Notes: a model not told the origin generated them from the sequence alone. A stretch of 49,796 bases of DNA from Sphingomonas sp. Leaf208 (GCF_001421415.1 NZ_LMKH01000034.1:448671-498466), one strand, 5' to 3'. Counted from the stretch's first letter, positions 35,535 through 43,987 are shown. Numbers and translations: made by a program.

Positions 35535-35678
35535 TCATATCTCAAGGTTTCGTCGCTGAATCTCAGCGAGCAAATGATCGACAAAAGGGTTCCGCTCCTC
35601 ACTAGCCATCTGCTGGTACGCCTCCAGCAGACTCTGGTCATCGAGGAACTCGATCACGTCGGGATGCAGCGGCGCCAT
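35535..35678 (-). CDS. Small acidic helical protein
   Basis: This 47-residue protein begins MAPLHPDVIEFLDDQSLLEA and ends in AEIQRRNLEI. It is amphipathic and acidic, with protein-like codon use. No family is recognised. It lies antisense to weak plus-strand frames, which are the less likely ones. Confidence 0.45.
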   Translation of the reverse strand: MAPLHPDVIEFLDDQSLLEAYQQMASEERNPFVDHLLAEIQRRNLEI

Positions 35679-35885
35679 TGTCATGCATCGAGACTATGCG
35701 CGCTTCCACGATCCGAGCAAACGATATGTATGGACGAACTCTCACCCTGACTGTGACGTCGGCATCAGGTGGTGCGGCACTGTGCAGCCACGTCGGACGG
35801 CTTCACGGATATCTTCACTTGCCGTTTGATCGTCCCGTAACATTCATCAAGGAATGCCGGAAGGAACCCAGATAACACCGATGGT

Positions 35886-36092
35886 ATGCGTTATTTCTTT
35901 CACACAGCGGACGGGTCACGCGACCGCGATATGGAGGGCACCGAGCTGCCAGATCATCGTGCGGCACGCATTGAGGCTACCAAGTTCGCCGGCGCCTGCA
36001 TGAATGATAACCCTAACGAGTTGTGGGAGACCGGCGACTTCCGGATCGAGGTGACCGACGAACGTGACACACTGCTTTTTGCGATTATATAG
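35886..36092 (+). CDS. DUF6894 family protein
   Basis: This 68-residue protein has the family pattern MRYFFHTADG, then D-EGTELPD, an Ala-rich helix (AARIEATKFAGACM) and a closing FRIEVTDERDTLLF strand pair. DUF6894 proteins are very common small proteins in rhizobia and sphingomonads, with unknown function. Length and motif order are complete. Confidence 0.8.
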   Translation: MRYFFHTADGSRDRDMEGTELPDHRAARIEATKFAGACMNDNPNELWETGDFRIEVTDERDTLLFAII

Positions 36093-36257
36093 ATCGCCGT
36101 GGCCGCCCCGATGACCGGAGAGGTCCGCTAATGCCTCGCAACCCAAGCAAGCGGATCCATGGCCAAGACGTTCGCACGAGCAGGTAGTAACGAGCATTGA
36201 ATGCCGGGCTTCGCCGGTTGATCTTCGCAAGAAACGCGTCGCTGTCCCATCTGCTTA

Positions 36258-36419
36258 TCAAGAATGGCCGATACTTAGGAACTCGACCCGCTCGGCTTGC
36301 TCCGCGAGTTCATTCAACTTGACTGCAGACGCCAAAAGCGAGGCCTTGAGGTTCGCTAGCTGAGTGCCTTCCGCTGCTGCGCGATCATTTGCCGCACGAT
36401 TGCCTAAATCTTTTCTCAA
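36258..36419 (-). CDS. Small helical protein or readthrough tail of the next gene
   Basis: This 53-residue frame starts at TTG 36419 and ends EFLSIGHS. The peptide (LANLKASLLASAVKLNELAEQAERV) is a clean amphipathic helix. It is in frame with the stop (TAG) of the 36438-36779 gene, only six codons before. It is therefore either a separate small gene or a C-terminal domain cut off by the amber codon. Confidence 0.4.
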   Translation of the reverse strand: MRKDLGNRAANDRAAAEGTQLANLKASLLASAVKLNELAEQAERVEFLSIGHS

Positions 36420-36437
36420 CGCGCTTATGCTCGCGGC

Positions 36438-36779
36438 CTACTCCTCAGGTCCACTTCTGGACGTGTCGAGGTCAATGTCCTCGCCCGGATTGCCGCCACC
36501 TGCGCTCGAACCGCTACCGTGAACTTCCCCGGTCTTGTTATCGATGTACGCCCGCTTGCCCGCCTCGGGTGGGATATCTCGACCGTCAGCCGGTTCGGCT
36601 GCGTCAGCCCCAGGTGCACCATCCCGGTTCTGAAGATGTCGTTCGGCAGCATGGTTCGCGCTATCGTACTCATCGCCGGAGTAGCCTTTACCTTGACCGA
36701 ACCCGTCTGCGGTACGGTCTGCCGACCCCGATTTCACTCGTACATTATCGCTAGGCTTCGGCGTGCTGTCTTCCGTCAT
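36438..36779 (-). CDS. Disordered hydrophilic protein
   Basis: This 113-residue protein begins MTEDSTPKPSDNVRV after a GGAGG seven bases upstream. It is rich in Gly, Asp, Ser and Glu, with no hydrophobic core, and is probably disordered. A short ordered patch, KRAYIDNKTGEVHGSG, lies near residue 75. Such proteins can be stress-related in sphingomonads, but no family is assigned. Its TAG stop is followed in frame by protein-like sequence. Confidence 0.6.
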   Translation of the reverse strand: MTEDSTPKPSDNVRVKSGSADRTADGFGQGKGYSGDEYDSANHAAERHLQNRDGAPGADAAEPADGRDIPPEAGKRAYIDNKTGEVHGSGSSAGGGNPGEDIDLDTSRSGPEE

Positions 36780-36917
36780 GGCAACCTCCAAATCTCGTAG
36801 GCGACCAACGCGCGACCGACGGAAAGCTCCACAAAAAGATGAAGGGTTTGTAAGTTGACCGACGCTGCCATCGGCATAGCATCAATTTCGCCCATGAGGG
36901 GCAAGGAGACTCGCCAC

Positions 36918-37106
36918 ATGCGCACTATGTTGTTCGCTGCCGCCTCGCTGTCGTTGCTTATCGGTGCGCCGTCGATGGCTGCCCCATGCAAGGACGCCAA
37001 GGGCCGCTTCGCCAAGTGCCCTAAGGCGCCAACCAAGACTGTCCGGTGCAAAAGCGCGAATGGCAAGTTCGCGAAGTGCGGCACGGCTGGAGCCAAGCCT
37101 GTCTGA
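36918..37106 (+). CDS. Small secreted cysteine-repeat protein
   Basis: This 62-residue protein has a signal peptide (MRTMLFAAASLSLLIGAPSMAA, cleavage near residue 21) and a mature part made of two copies of a C-K-(D/S)-A-(K/N)-G-(R/K)-F-A-K-C unit (about residues 24-34 and 43-53). Each copy probably closes one disulphide loop. AAGGAG precedes the start. The role is unknown; basic cysteine loops suggest a cell-envelope or antimicrobial-like peptide, but this is guesswork. Confidence 0.65.
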   Translation: MRTMLFAAASLSLLIGAPSMAAPCKDAKGRFAKCPKAPTKTVRCKSANGKFAKCGTAGAKPV

Positions 37107-37110
37107 ACAA

Positions 37111-37140
37111 ACCGGCGCGGATCGATATGCCCGCGCCGGT
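37111..37140. terminator. Bidirectional terminator between convergent genes
   Basis: A perfect 10-bp inverted repeat (ACCGGCGCGG at 37111-37120 and CCGCGCCGGT at 37131-37140) has a 10-nt loop. It lies between the cysteine-repeat gene and the convergent secreted-protein gene, and the plus-strand side continues into a T-rich stretch. Confidence 0.7.
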
Positions 37141-37144
37141 TCTA

Positions 37145-37744
37145 TTACTTCTTTATAGTGACTGGCGCCGCTACCGGGACAACGGCGGCGGGAGCTACGA
37201 CCATCGGCGCGGCTGCCCCAGAGAATGCAACCGACACATCCTCGTCGATGAATGCAGTGACAGGCGTACCCAGCGGTATGTTCGCGCTGGTTCCAGTCAT
37301 AAAGAACCCTGCGATCGGGATGACGACGAGCGACCCGACCACGGCTGCGGTTCCCGTGGTGCCCTTATCGTCCAGTTGGCCGGACATCCGGATTTGTCGA
37401 CCGTTGGCGCGAACGTAGAGCACACGACCGTTGATACGGCCCGACTTGCCCCACATGCCCTTGTTGCGGACCTCAGTGACTTCGCCGGTCGCAGGGCTGC
37501 CTGCCGGTATCACCACGTTGCCGTCGATCATGACATTCTCAGCCGTCTCAAGCTGGAAACGTTGCCCAACCTTCAGTTTCTTGCCGAGCGTGGTCAGCGG
37601 TTCGCTCATCTTGAGCGGAACCGAGGTGCCAGCGCGTAACGTGCCAGAGGTCGTCGCTGCGGTGGTCACCGGCGCTGTCTGCGCCTGGATCGCAGGCGCA
37701 GACATTATAAGCGCGCATGCGAATGCGCCAATTGTAAATTTCAT
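37145..37744 (-). CDS. Secreted protein with conserved beta-rich domain
   Basis: This 199-residue protein has a signal peptide (MKFTIGAFACALIMSAPAIQAQ) and a beta-rich middle, AGTSVPLKMSEPLTTLG and VVIPAGSPATGEVTEV, a pattern found in small periplasmic proteins. A hydrophobic segment near 133-150 may be buried or a membrane anchor, and the tail is Ala/Val/Pro-rich. The VIPAGSPATGEV segment recalls the beta domain of VirB10/TrbI-like proteins, but size and context do not support a secretion system. Function is unknown. Confidence 0.65.
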   Translation of the reverse strand: MKFTIGAFACALIMSAPAIQAQTAPVTTAATTSGTLRAGTSVPLKMSEPLTTLGKKLKVGQRFQLETAENVMIDGNVVIPAGSPATGEVTEVRNKGMWGKSGRINGRVLYVRANGRQIRMSGQLDDKGTTGTAAVVGSLVVIPIAGFFMTGTSANIPLGTPVTAFIDEDVSVAFSGAAAPMVVAPAAVVPVAAPVTIKK

Positions 37745-37973
37745 TTAAATAACCCCTCGTGATTCGGCCTCCCCAGGCCGACAGACAAACCGAAGTCTTT
37801 CTAGTTTAAGGGGTCAACCTAAACCCGACCGAGTCTGGTTATTTGTATTTAAAAGACGCTTTCCGCCGGCAAGCATAGATCAACTCCGCCGCCGTCACGG
37901 AGCACAACGGAACAAATCACTTCCCCAGGATTTCAACCTGACTAGTTCATAACGAACGACAGGGGATCGAGAA

Positions 37974-38243
37974 ATGAAGAAGGCATTAGTTCTCGCGATG
38001 GCGGCAGGGCTAGTCTCCCTGTCGGCGTGCAACTCCAGCCCACGTGAACAGGCAGCCGACAACATCGAGTCCAACACGGAAGCCGTCGCAGACAATCTGG
38101 AAGATGCTGCAGACAACGTCAGCAACGACGCCGCCGAAGCAAGCCTTGAGAACAAGGCTGACGCCGTCCGTGCGACCGGTCAGAATCAAGCGGACGATAT
38201 GCGGACGAACGATCCCGACACGAACCTGTCGAACGGCATCTAG
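37974..38243 (+). CDS. Small lipoprotein
   Basis: This 89-residue protein has a lipoprotein signal (MKKALVLAMAAGLVSLSAC), with the lipobox LSAC placing the lipidated cysteine at residue 19. The mature part is Asp/Asn/Ala-rich with an 11-residue-like repeat (ADNIESNTEAVADNLEDAAD), suggesting an extended helix. A strong terminator follows 50 bp later. Envelope or stress function is possible but not shown. Confidence 0.7.
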   Translation: MKKALVLAMAAGLVSLSACNSSPREQAADNIESNTEAVADNLEDAADNVSNDAAEASLENKADAVRATGQNQADDMRTNDPDTNLSNGI

Positions 38244-38290
38244 TTTCACGAGACAGGACGAGCCGCTCCCAAGCACAGCTCGATCTGGAA

Positions 38291-38320
38291 GGGCGCCTGA
38301 GGAAACTTAGGCGCCCTTTT
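38291..38320 (+). terminator. Rho-independent terminator after lipoprotein gene
   Basis: The perfect arms GGGCGCCT (38291-38298) and AGGCGCCC (38309-38316) with a 10-nt loop are followed by TTTT. It ends the transcript of the lipoprotein gene. Confidence 0.85.
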
Positions 38321-38471
38321 CGTGTGACCTATTCCGGAAAACGGCTTGCGGGGACCGATCTAACGCAGAGTTTAGGAAAGTCGGCTTTTACTGGTGGTTA
38401 GTGTAATACTAGCCCACCCCGCCACCTTGGCACGAGGCTGTTCAGCCAGACGAGACTTATTAGGAAAACGA

Positions 38472-38657
38472 ATGAACGGCTATGTGGAGTTTCAAAGTCC
38501 AGAGGGAGAACCGATCGTCGTCAATGCCGATCGCGTAAACTTCGTTCGCCGGTTCAGAGGCGGGAATGATGCCAGCGCCGTAAACTTCGAGAAGGGCAGC
38601 TACGTCGTTGTCAGGGGAGGCTTGGCGTCGGTAATGAAAGCGCTTGAGGAGGGATAG
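38472..38657 (+). CDS. Small protein, FlbD-like fold possible
   Basis: This 61-residue protein (MNGYVEFQSPEGEPIVVNADRV) has a beta-rich start and a C-terminal helix (GGLASVMKALEEG). The order, a strand with I-V-N-A-D-x-V, strands, then V-R-G-G-L-A-x-V, recalls the small FlbD/bacterial-translation-coupling fold, but no flagellar genes are near. AGGAAA stands before the ATG. Confidence 0.5.
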   Translation: MNGYVEFQSPEGEPIVVNADRVNFVRRFRGGNDASAVNFEKGSYVVVRGGLASVMKALEEG

Positions 38658-39219
38658 CACAGGCGTCCAATGATGACCTTTGAGTAGGTTATAATTGATT
38701 CACTTTGGGACTGACGTTGCGCTTGATCCTTGCCCGACGCCCGATCTTCAGTGAGGTGATGCGCAGAGCTAGCCAATCCAAGACGGTCGAGCTCGGCATC
38801 CCGCCCGCGGCATCGATGGTGTCACACGGAGCGGGCGGGGTGTTTCACCGAAAATTAGGATGTTTGTTTTAGACAAAGTGATGAAGCCTCCGCTTCCAGT
38901 GTTGAGTATCCTTAGCGCCTCGCTTGTTTCAATCACACGGACACGCGGGGCGCTTATTTGACTTGGCGGGCCCCGAAGCTAGCGAGACGTGGATAGTCCT
39001 CGAAAGCGGGACCCCGGTCAAGAAAGGCAACCCCCTTTACTCGTTCGGAAAGTATGAGTTTTGAATGGGCCCCGATCGGCGCGTATCAAGCCCCTGACCA
39101 ATTAATCTTAGGTGGCGTTTCAAGACGTTGCTAAAATCTACCGGGGTCGCACTTTCGACGCTAGACCTAAGTAATTAATGTTTTGCCTTCGCCCAGCATT
39201 TGCAGGCCCAAGTTTCGCG
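38658..39219. other. 562-bp gap with one doubtful small frame
   Basis: A plus-strand frame from TTG 38924 to TGA 39064 (46 residues) reads ETWIVLESGTPVKKGNPLYS near its end, which looks protein-like. It has no ATG and no ribosome site, so it may be the tail of a lost gene. Nothing else was recognised. Confidence 0.35.
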
Positions 39220-39417
39220 CTAATCCGATTCCAAACGCGTTTCGGCAGGAGCCTTGAGCAACGCTCGCAGCTGCCTTTGCAGCGCCATACTGCTCAGATG
39301 CGACCTGACATGGTCGAAACCCTCGCGCGACAACTGCAAGCGAATGTCAGTGATAGTGCGCGCTTTACCGCCCCGCGCGATCTCGAATGCTCGTTCTATG
39401 ATCGCCATACGTGGCAT
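39220..39417 (-). CDS. Small HTH-like protein
   Basis: This protein of about 65 residues starts MPRMAIIERAFEIARGGKARTI; a start three codons later is also possible. The segment with a helix, then ARTITDIRLQLSREGFDHV and a closing helix, recalls a small winged-helix or HTH fold. No family is assigned. A longer frame to 39603 lacks support. Confidence 0.5.
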   Translation of the reverse strand: MPRMAIIERAFEIARGGKARTITDIRLQLSREGFDHVRSHLSSMALQRQLRALLKAPAETRLESD

Positions 39418-39510
39418 TACCACGAGTAGCGAGCGATGAAGACCGTTTCCTTGCGATAAACAAATGTTACCTTTCTGGCGCCGTTTTGCTGAGTCCGGCG
39501 TTAAGCCTAT

Positions 39511-39678
39511 ATGACCACCGACCCATTGCGCGCCGCCTACGACGCGGGCTTGAGAAGCGGTCTGGCAAAGGGCTTGCCGAATACGTGCCCGTTTGCTGTG
39601 CACGAAGCCATGGACGAGCGGTTCGCTTGGTTAAGCGGGTTTAGCGTAGGTAAAATCGTTCGGGGCGGGAAATCCTGA
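39511..39678 (+). CDS. Small RMF/CrpP-like protein
   Basis: This 55-residue protein (MTTDPLRAAYDAGLRSGLAKG) ends in WLSGFSVGKIVRGGKS. The arrangement G-L-x-x-G, C-P-F, and then a W-x-x-G near the end resembles the ribosome modulation factor/CrpP small-protein fold, common in sphingomonads. The family match is by pattern only. It is divergent from the small HTH-like gene. Confidence 0.55.
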   Translation: MTTDPLRAAYDAGLRSGLAKGLPNTCPFAVHEAMDERFAWLSGFSVGKIVRGGKS

Positions 39679-40163
39679 AAGCAAGACGCCGCACCCAGTC
39701 AACATTGTAATTTAGTCCAATTTTTTCGTTAATTACGAAATCACTGCACCCAGAGAACTGGCCGGCTCGTACAATTTTGCGCCGACCTGCGTATCCCCTT
39801 TCCTGCCTCCAAGTTTTAAACGCCGTCAGGACTGCGTCGCTCTCCCAACGCCTTGGGCGCTGCCAGACCGCTGCCGCCCTCCTGTCCAGCCATTTTGGAC
39901 GTCAAATTTTGTGTCCGTTCCTCTGGTGCGGAACGGTCGCATGCGGGCTCACGGCACCGATCGGCCCGCTGCTTCCAGCTGACTACCCTCCCTATTGCCC
40001 TGCGCCACGTTGTCTAACGCTCTCGACTTTCCGACTTTTTCCATGGGAACTCACGCGTACTGCCCGTTGCCAAACCGGCAATGCTTGCTTGGAAGGCAGG
40101 GGAGCGGTTCGAGCGGCCTGACGCTACCCGCTCGCGAGAGTTACTCGGAGATCGAAGCTTGTG
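39679..40163. other. 485-bp gap with no supported gene
   Basis: The stretch is AT-richer at its start (39700-39750) and holds only shadow frames antisense to the Rap1a/Tai-like gene. Nothing was recognised. Confidence 0.4.
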
Positions 40164-40505
40164 CTACTTTCGCTTGCACGGAAACGCGCGCTGTAGCGCG
40201 TCGCGTACCACGAACGACGGTGCGCTCGTCGCCTTCTTGCCCCGGGTCCGCAGATATTTACGCGCGGTCGCCATGACTTCGATGTTGGAAGAGCGCGTCG
40301 GCAACGGGCAAATCTGGCGGGCCAGCGACAGCGTGTCGAACGCCGCCAGGATGTAGCCTGTGCAGAATGTTGGCGCGGGGTCGTTGTCACTGCCGCGACA
40401 CTGTTCGACGAGCTGATTGGTGGTGAGCGCGCTTACGACGACCGGTCGATCTACCGCCGCAGCAAGGAGGGCAAACGTCAACATCATCGTCTTCGTCCCT
40501 TTCAA
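40164..40505 (-). CDS. Secreted Rap1a/Tai-like protein
   Basis: This 113-residue protein has a hydrophobic N-terminus (MMLTFALLAAAVDR), then TTNQLVEQCRGSDNDPAPTFCTGYI and ICPLPTRSSNIEVMATARKYL, and ends in ALQRAFPC. This order of cysteines and the GYI and AFPC motifs match the Rap1a/Tai domain, known in T6SS immunity proteins but also in many orphan secreted proteins. No effector or T6SS gene is present, so an orphan role is likely. The start could be the second ATG (40487). Confidence 0.7.
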   Translation of the reverse strand: MKGTKTMMLTFALLAAAVDRPVVVSALTTNQLVEQCRGSDNDPAPTFCTGYILAAFDTLSLARQICPLPTRSSNIEVMATARKYLRTRGKKATSAPSFVVRDALQRAFPCKRK

Positions 40506-40575
40506 CGTCGTCCGGACCGCGATCCACCACTGTTCCTGCGTATCGGCAAAGCACTACAGCCATGCCGGGATACAC

Positions 40576-41364
40576 CTACTCGCTCGCCAGGCCGGTCAGA
40601 TACGGCAGCAGGCGCACGCGTGGGAACACCTCGTCGAGCGACTTGGTATCGGGCAGGATATAGACCACGCCGCCTTTGCGCTGAAGCAGTGGGCGGAGCT
40701 TCTTCGTGTAGAAACCGGTCCCCACATTGATGCAGCCGAAGCTGATCCGGTTGTCGTCAGGCGTCGGAGACAGCAGCCGTTCGACACGATGCTCCGACTT
40801 GTGTGTGGTGATCACCGCATGCAGTGCCACCGAATTCGTGTAATCCACCCAGAGCACTCGCTGGCGCCCCAGCGCCTTGCCGAATTTCGCGACGAACCTG
40901 CCCGCAGGCGTTGTCCGTTCGGCCGGGCCGATCTCTGCAAGGTTCTTCGCGCCCACTCCGGGAGACGAATCATCGCCTATGCCGACGCCCAGCAGGACAG
41001 GCGCATACCCCTGAAATTCGCCCTTGGCACTGAACAGGAACAACGTCGCCGTCGGCTTATCGATCACGACATAGGGTAGCGTCCCGTTGTCGTGGGCAGC
41101 CGTCACCCATGCGATCATACGGTTTGCCGCTTCCGATCGCATGGGCTCCGGGTCTTCGGTCACGTCCTCGGCCGGAACGGCCTTCGGGCGTGGTTTCGCT
41201 ACGACCTTGCGGTCGCGGGTGTGCGACGCGGGGGGCGTTGCGAAACCCGGTTGCGCTGCAAGCACTGCGATCATGAGCGCCGCGGCTATGCCAGTACGCG
41301 AGGCGATACGGCACAGCCAGTCTACGGCGGCGATCCTGTTCAGCAGATTTGTCCCTTCAGGCAA
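40576..41364 (-). CDS. L,D-transpeptidase (YkuD domain)
   Basis: This protein of about 262 residues has an N-terminal hydrophobic export segment, a low-complexity linker (about 45-75) and a YkuD catalytic domain. The active-site motif SFGCIN carries Cys211, with His182 upstream (LHAVITT) as in L,D-transpeptidases, which cross-link peptidoglycan or attach proteins to it. The start is uncertain: TTG 41364 gives a full signal peptide, while ATG 41274 would cut it. The small lipoprotein gene lies just upstream on the same strand. Confidence 0.85.
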   Translation of the reverse strand: MPEGTNLLNRIAAVDWLCRIASRTGIAAALMIAVLAAQPGFATPPASHTRDRKVVAKPRPKAVPAEDVTEDPEPMRSEAANRMIAWVTAAHDNGTLPYVVIDKPTATLFLFSAKGEFQGYAPVLLGVGIGDDSSPGVGAKNLAEIGPAERTTPAGRFVAKFGKALGRQRVLWVDYTNSVALHAVITTHKSEHRVERLLSPTPDDNRISFGCINVGTGFYTKKLRPLLQRKGGVVYILPDTKSLDEVFPRVRLLPYLTGLASE

Positions 41365-41385
41365 CCGAAGTACGCGATACTGCGC

Positions 41386-41685
41386 TTAGCCGCGTGGCTT
41401 GCGCTGCCGCTGCTGCATCTGCTGCTCCATGCCATCGACGCGACCGTTGATCTGGTCGATCCGCTGACCGTTCTGCTGTGCTTGACCGGCAGCAGCCTGA
41501 GCCTGTGCCAACGCCTGGCCGGACGTGCCCTCGACGGTGCGCAGACGCCCGTCCATGCCGTCGATGCGGGTGTTCACGGTAGCGATCTGCTCCCGGACGA
41601 AGCCCTTCGTGGCGCAACCGCCAAGGCCCGTGGCGCCGACCAGAATCAGCGCGACCGTGGTAAATTTAGGAAGATTGGAACGCAT
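41386..41685 (-). CDS. Small coiled-coil lipoprotein
   Basis: This 99-residue protein (MRSNLPKFTTVALILVGATG) has the lipobox LGGC, with the lipidated cysteine at residue 24. The rest is a long Gln/Ala-rich helix with coiled-coil heptads (IDGMDGRLRTVEGTSGQAL and QINGRVDGMEQQMQQ), resembling Lpp-type or LPS-anchored spacer lipoproteins. GAGAGGTGAG stands before the ATG. A link to the cell wall would fit its L,D-transpeptidase neighbour, as Lpp-like proteins are joined to peptidoglycan by these enzymes. No C-terminal lysine is seen, which weakens that idea. Confidence 0.7.
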   Translation of the reverse strand: MRSNLPKFTTVALILVGATGLGGCATKGFVREQIATVNTRIDGMDGRLRTVEGTSGQALAQAQAAAGQAQQNGQRIDQINGRVDGMEQQMQQRQRKPRG

Positions 41686-41832
41686 ATACTCACCTCTCCG
41701 AACGTGGATCGCATCTTCCATCCCACGCCCGCGGCGCACGACAATCGATTTTAGTCGAGACGTGCGACTAATACGTCGGGGACCAAACGCTCGGGGCTTG
41801 CGTTGGCGAAGGTCCAGAACGAGGAAGCGGCC

Positions 41833-42177
41833 ATGAGCCACGCGAGCAACATTGTTATCTGCGATGGACCCGATAGCCCCCACGCGTTCGACGTCGTACC
41901 CCTTCAGCCGCGTAATGGCAGCCTGGATGCCATGTGCCCGGTCTGCAAGGGCCGCGGGCAGTGGAATACCGAGATTGATCTCGTGAGCTTCCGGTGCAAG
42001 CGTATGGCGTGCGATCGGTGCCATGGTGCTGGGTGGGTAGAAACTGGAACCGATCCGATCGGCCTGCCTGACATCGAAGTTTCACCGCAAGGGTATCCCC
42101 GTTGGACGATCCGCTTCGAACCCAGCGACACGGACGTAGATGTCGACCCGGCCCAGCCTGGTCTGGCTAAAACGTAG
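41833..42177 (+). CDS. Zinc-ribbon protein (DnaJ-type CxxCxGxG)
   Basis: This 114-residue protein starts after GAGGAAG. It has two C-x-x-C-x-G-x-G units (CPVCKGRG near residue 35 and CDRCHGAG near residue 60) that form a DnaJ-like zinc-binding domain, without a J domain. A DNA- or protein-binding role is possible. It is divergent from the lipoprotein gene and convergent with the SRAP gene. Confidence 0.65.
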   Translation: MSHASNIVICDGPDSPHAFDVVPLQPRNGSLDAMCPVCKGRGQWNTEIDLVSFRCKRMACDRCHGAGWVETGTDPIGLPDIEVSPQGYPRWTIRFEPSDTDVDVDPAQPGLAKT

Positions 42178-42196
42178 GTCAGCGCCCTGATCGTCG

Positions 42197-42856
42197 CTAG
42201 ATCAACCTAGGCGCCACCGCGCGTGTCGGGAACACTGGTCCGCGTACCGTCATCCGGTCGGCCGGATATGGCCGCTGCAACGACAGAACGTCGTCATAAC
42301 TACCGGTCAACCACCGATCATAATCGTCCGGCCGCAGGATCGTGATCATGGCCTTGGGGTGGATCGGCGTCACCAGTTCGTTTGCGTTGCAGGTAACCAT
42401 CGCGAAGTAGCGCTGTTCACCGACCTGCCGCCAGAAGCCGGCAATGGCGAACACAGGCTGATCGGTCACCCCGAACCACATCTCCCCCTTGATCGGCTTT
42501 TTGCCGTCGCCGAGGTCGGTAGGTTCACGCGCCCATTCGCAGAACTCCGTCAGCGGGATCAAGCACCGGTTGGCCGGATCGCTGACGAGGGACCGCCATT
42601 GCGGTAGGTGCAGGGTGCGCACGTTCGTCTATGCAACCTTGCGACCAGCCTGCTTTGCTTGCCCCGCCAGAACGTCCCATTCCATCACATCAAGCCCGCG
42701 GTGGTCACCTTCGTTCCGCACGACATAGGCTCGACCGAACGGACGCAACTCCTTCGGATCAAACCTGTTGTCCATCGGCTTGTCGGCAAGCCAGTCCGCG
42801 CCAAACCGTTCGGTTATGGTTTCCGGTTCGCCGTCAAATCGTGCTCGGTTACACAT
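42197..42856 (-). pseudogene. SRAP (SOS response-associated peptidase) gene with an in-frame amber codon
   Basis: The first part (MCNRARF..., 42856 to a TAG at 42631-42629) has the catalytic Cys2. The second part (42628-42197, same frame) has TEFCEW, the HPKAM histidine segment and the RWLTG end. SRAP proteins (YedK/HMCES) bind abasic sites covalently through Cys2. The gene is full length but cut by TAG in the sequence GRKVA-TAG-TNVRTLHL. It could be a nonsense mutation, a sequencing error, or readthrough. A GTG at 42622 could restart the second half, but that part lacks Cys2. Confidence 0.75.
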
Positions 42857-43070
42857 TAAAGGCTCACTCGACCGACAAGCGCGCCGATCACGAGCACGGT
42901 GCCGATGATCGCCCAGCCCTCCCATGTTCGAGGGGCCAACCGATCCCTACTACCTTCGGCTGAAACCATTCGCGCGGGTTATTCGTGATGGTCCCGATAC
43001 CGCTGAGAATGGTCAAGGTCCATGATTGCCGGGCTACTCGAGCTCAACAAACAACCGTCTTCGTAAAAGG

Positions 43071-43109
43071 AAAAAGGGCCCATCCGGAGCTACGAGGAAC
43101 CGGATGGGC
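43071..43109 (-). terminator. Minus-strand intrinsic terminator
   Basis: A 10-bp stem (43078-43087 with 43100-43109, GCCCATCCGG/CCGGATGGGC) is followed on the minus strand by CC and TTTTT (43071-43075). No gene upstream of it on the minus strand is recognised, so it may end an unknown RNA or insulate the SRAP gene. Confidence 0.65.
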
Positions 43110-43198
43110 TCAGTTCCATCATCCCAACAACCGAGACCAGTCACATCTCAAGTATGCGTTGGTTTGGGCGATGATCGCCGACAGCGAAACGGGGGGCC

Positions 43199-43550
43199 GT
43201 GCTGCCGACGTCTGCTTATCTAGCGCCATAACAGCGGCAGCTCTATTGACCCAAGTTTATACCAATCACCTTATTACAACAGGCGTCTCATGCAACCTAA
43301 CGGCCCGTCGTCCGGTTGGCGAAGGACGGACCGACCAGTCACTTTCCGGAGACACCTGGCGTCGCGTCAACGCGGAAAACTCGTACCGGTTTCGCGGTAA
43401 CGGCCCGCCTCGATAGCCAAGAGGATAAGAGGCGGGCCGACCAAGTCACTGCCAAGCAAACCCGGTCAACGTCAACGAAGCACCTTGGGGTTGTTTCCAA
43501 CCGTCATGACGGCCCGCCTCAAACGTCTTGGGCCGTGAGGCGGGCCGGCC
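43199..43550. repeat. Array of hairpins spaced about 100 bp apart
   Basis: Stem-loops recur at 43201-43241 (weak), 43301-43333 (diverged), 43401-43439 and 43510-43547. The last two have identical 11-bp arms (CGGCCCGCCTC/GAGGCGGGCCG) with different loops. Units at 43301 and 43401 share an ACGGCCCG opening and a closing CCGACCA-GTCACT tract. Period is about 100-109 bp. No protein-coding frame explains them. They could be a non-coding RNA array, an origin, or a repeat of a mobile element. Confidence 0.6.
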
Positions 43551-43629
43551 GGGACGGGTGGAGATTAAACCCCCCGGCTCCTGGTTAACGGATCACTCTC
43601 CAAATCGTCTCAAACAAGAGGACTTTTCC

Positions 43630-43836
43630 ATGGCGACGGCATCGCAGCCGGAGTGGCTCGCGAGGCCGAACCTGATGATCGCGATCGTGGGCCCCCTCGC
43701 TCCTCGACCGACGCAAAGGGGGCTTTGCCGCCGGGTTCGCGCTTCAGCGCCAATTCTGCCCAGCCTCGCCCATGGGCGTTTGTGCATAAATCTGTGGGTA
43801 ACTCGTGGGCAACTCGTCGGCTACCAGCTGTTTTAA
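43630..43836 (+). CDS. Doubtful small protein
   Basis: This 68-residue frame begins MATASQPEWLARPNLMIAIVG after AGAGGA eight bases upstream. The first 22 residues look like a real protein start, but from about residue 24 on the sequence looks random and a GGCCCCCT/AGGGGGC hairpin lies inside, so the frame is probably broken. A frameshift or a very short peptide is possible. Confidence 0.3.
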   Translation: MATASQPEWLARPNLMIAIVGPLAPRPTQRGLCRRVRASAPILPSLAHGRLCINLWVTRGQLVGYQLF

Positions 43837-43987
43837 CTGCCGGTCCTCAACCTAGAGCTGTTTCAGGCGCCTCAGCTCGCCGACCTCGAGACGTCGTACA
43901 CCTTATTCCAGCCGTAGAGATTTCTGCATTTCCACCTCCGTGCCCGAAGGCTTCTGAAGGTTAGAAAATCCTCGCTCAAAATAGACT

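Noticed and set aside
39777..40121. Plus-strand 114-residue frame
   Set aside because: The composition looks random (many Cys, Pro and Arg) and it partly overlaps the antisense of other frames without a start signal.
40164..40505. Rap1a/Tai-like protein as evidence of a type VI secretion system
   Set aside because: No T6SS or effector gene is in the window, and orphan secreted proteins with this domain are common.
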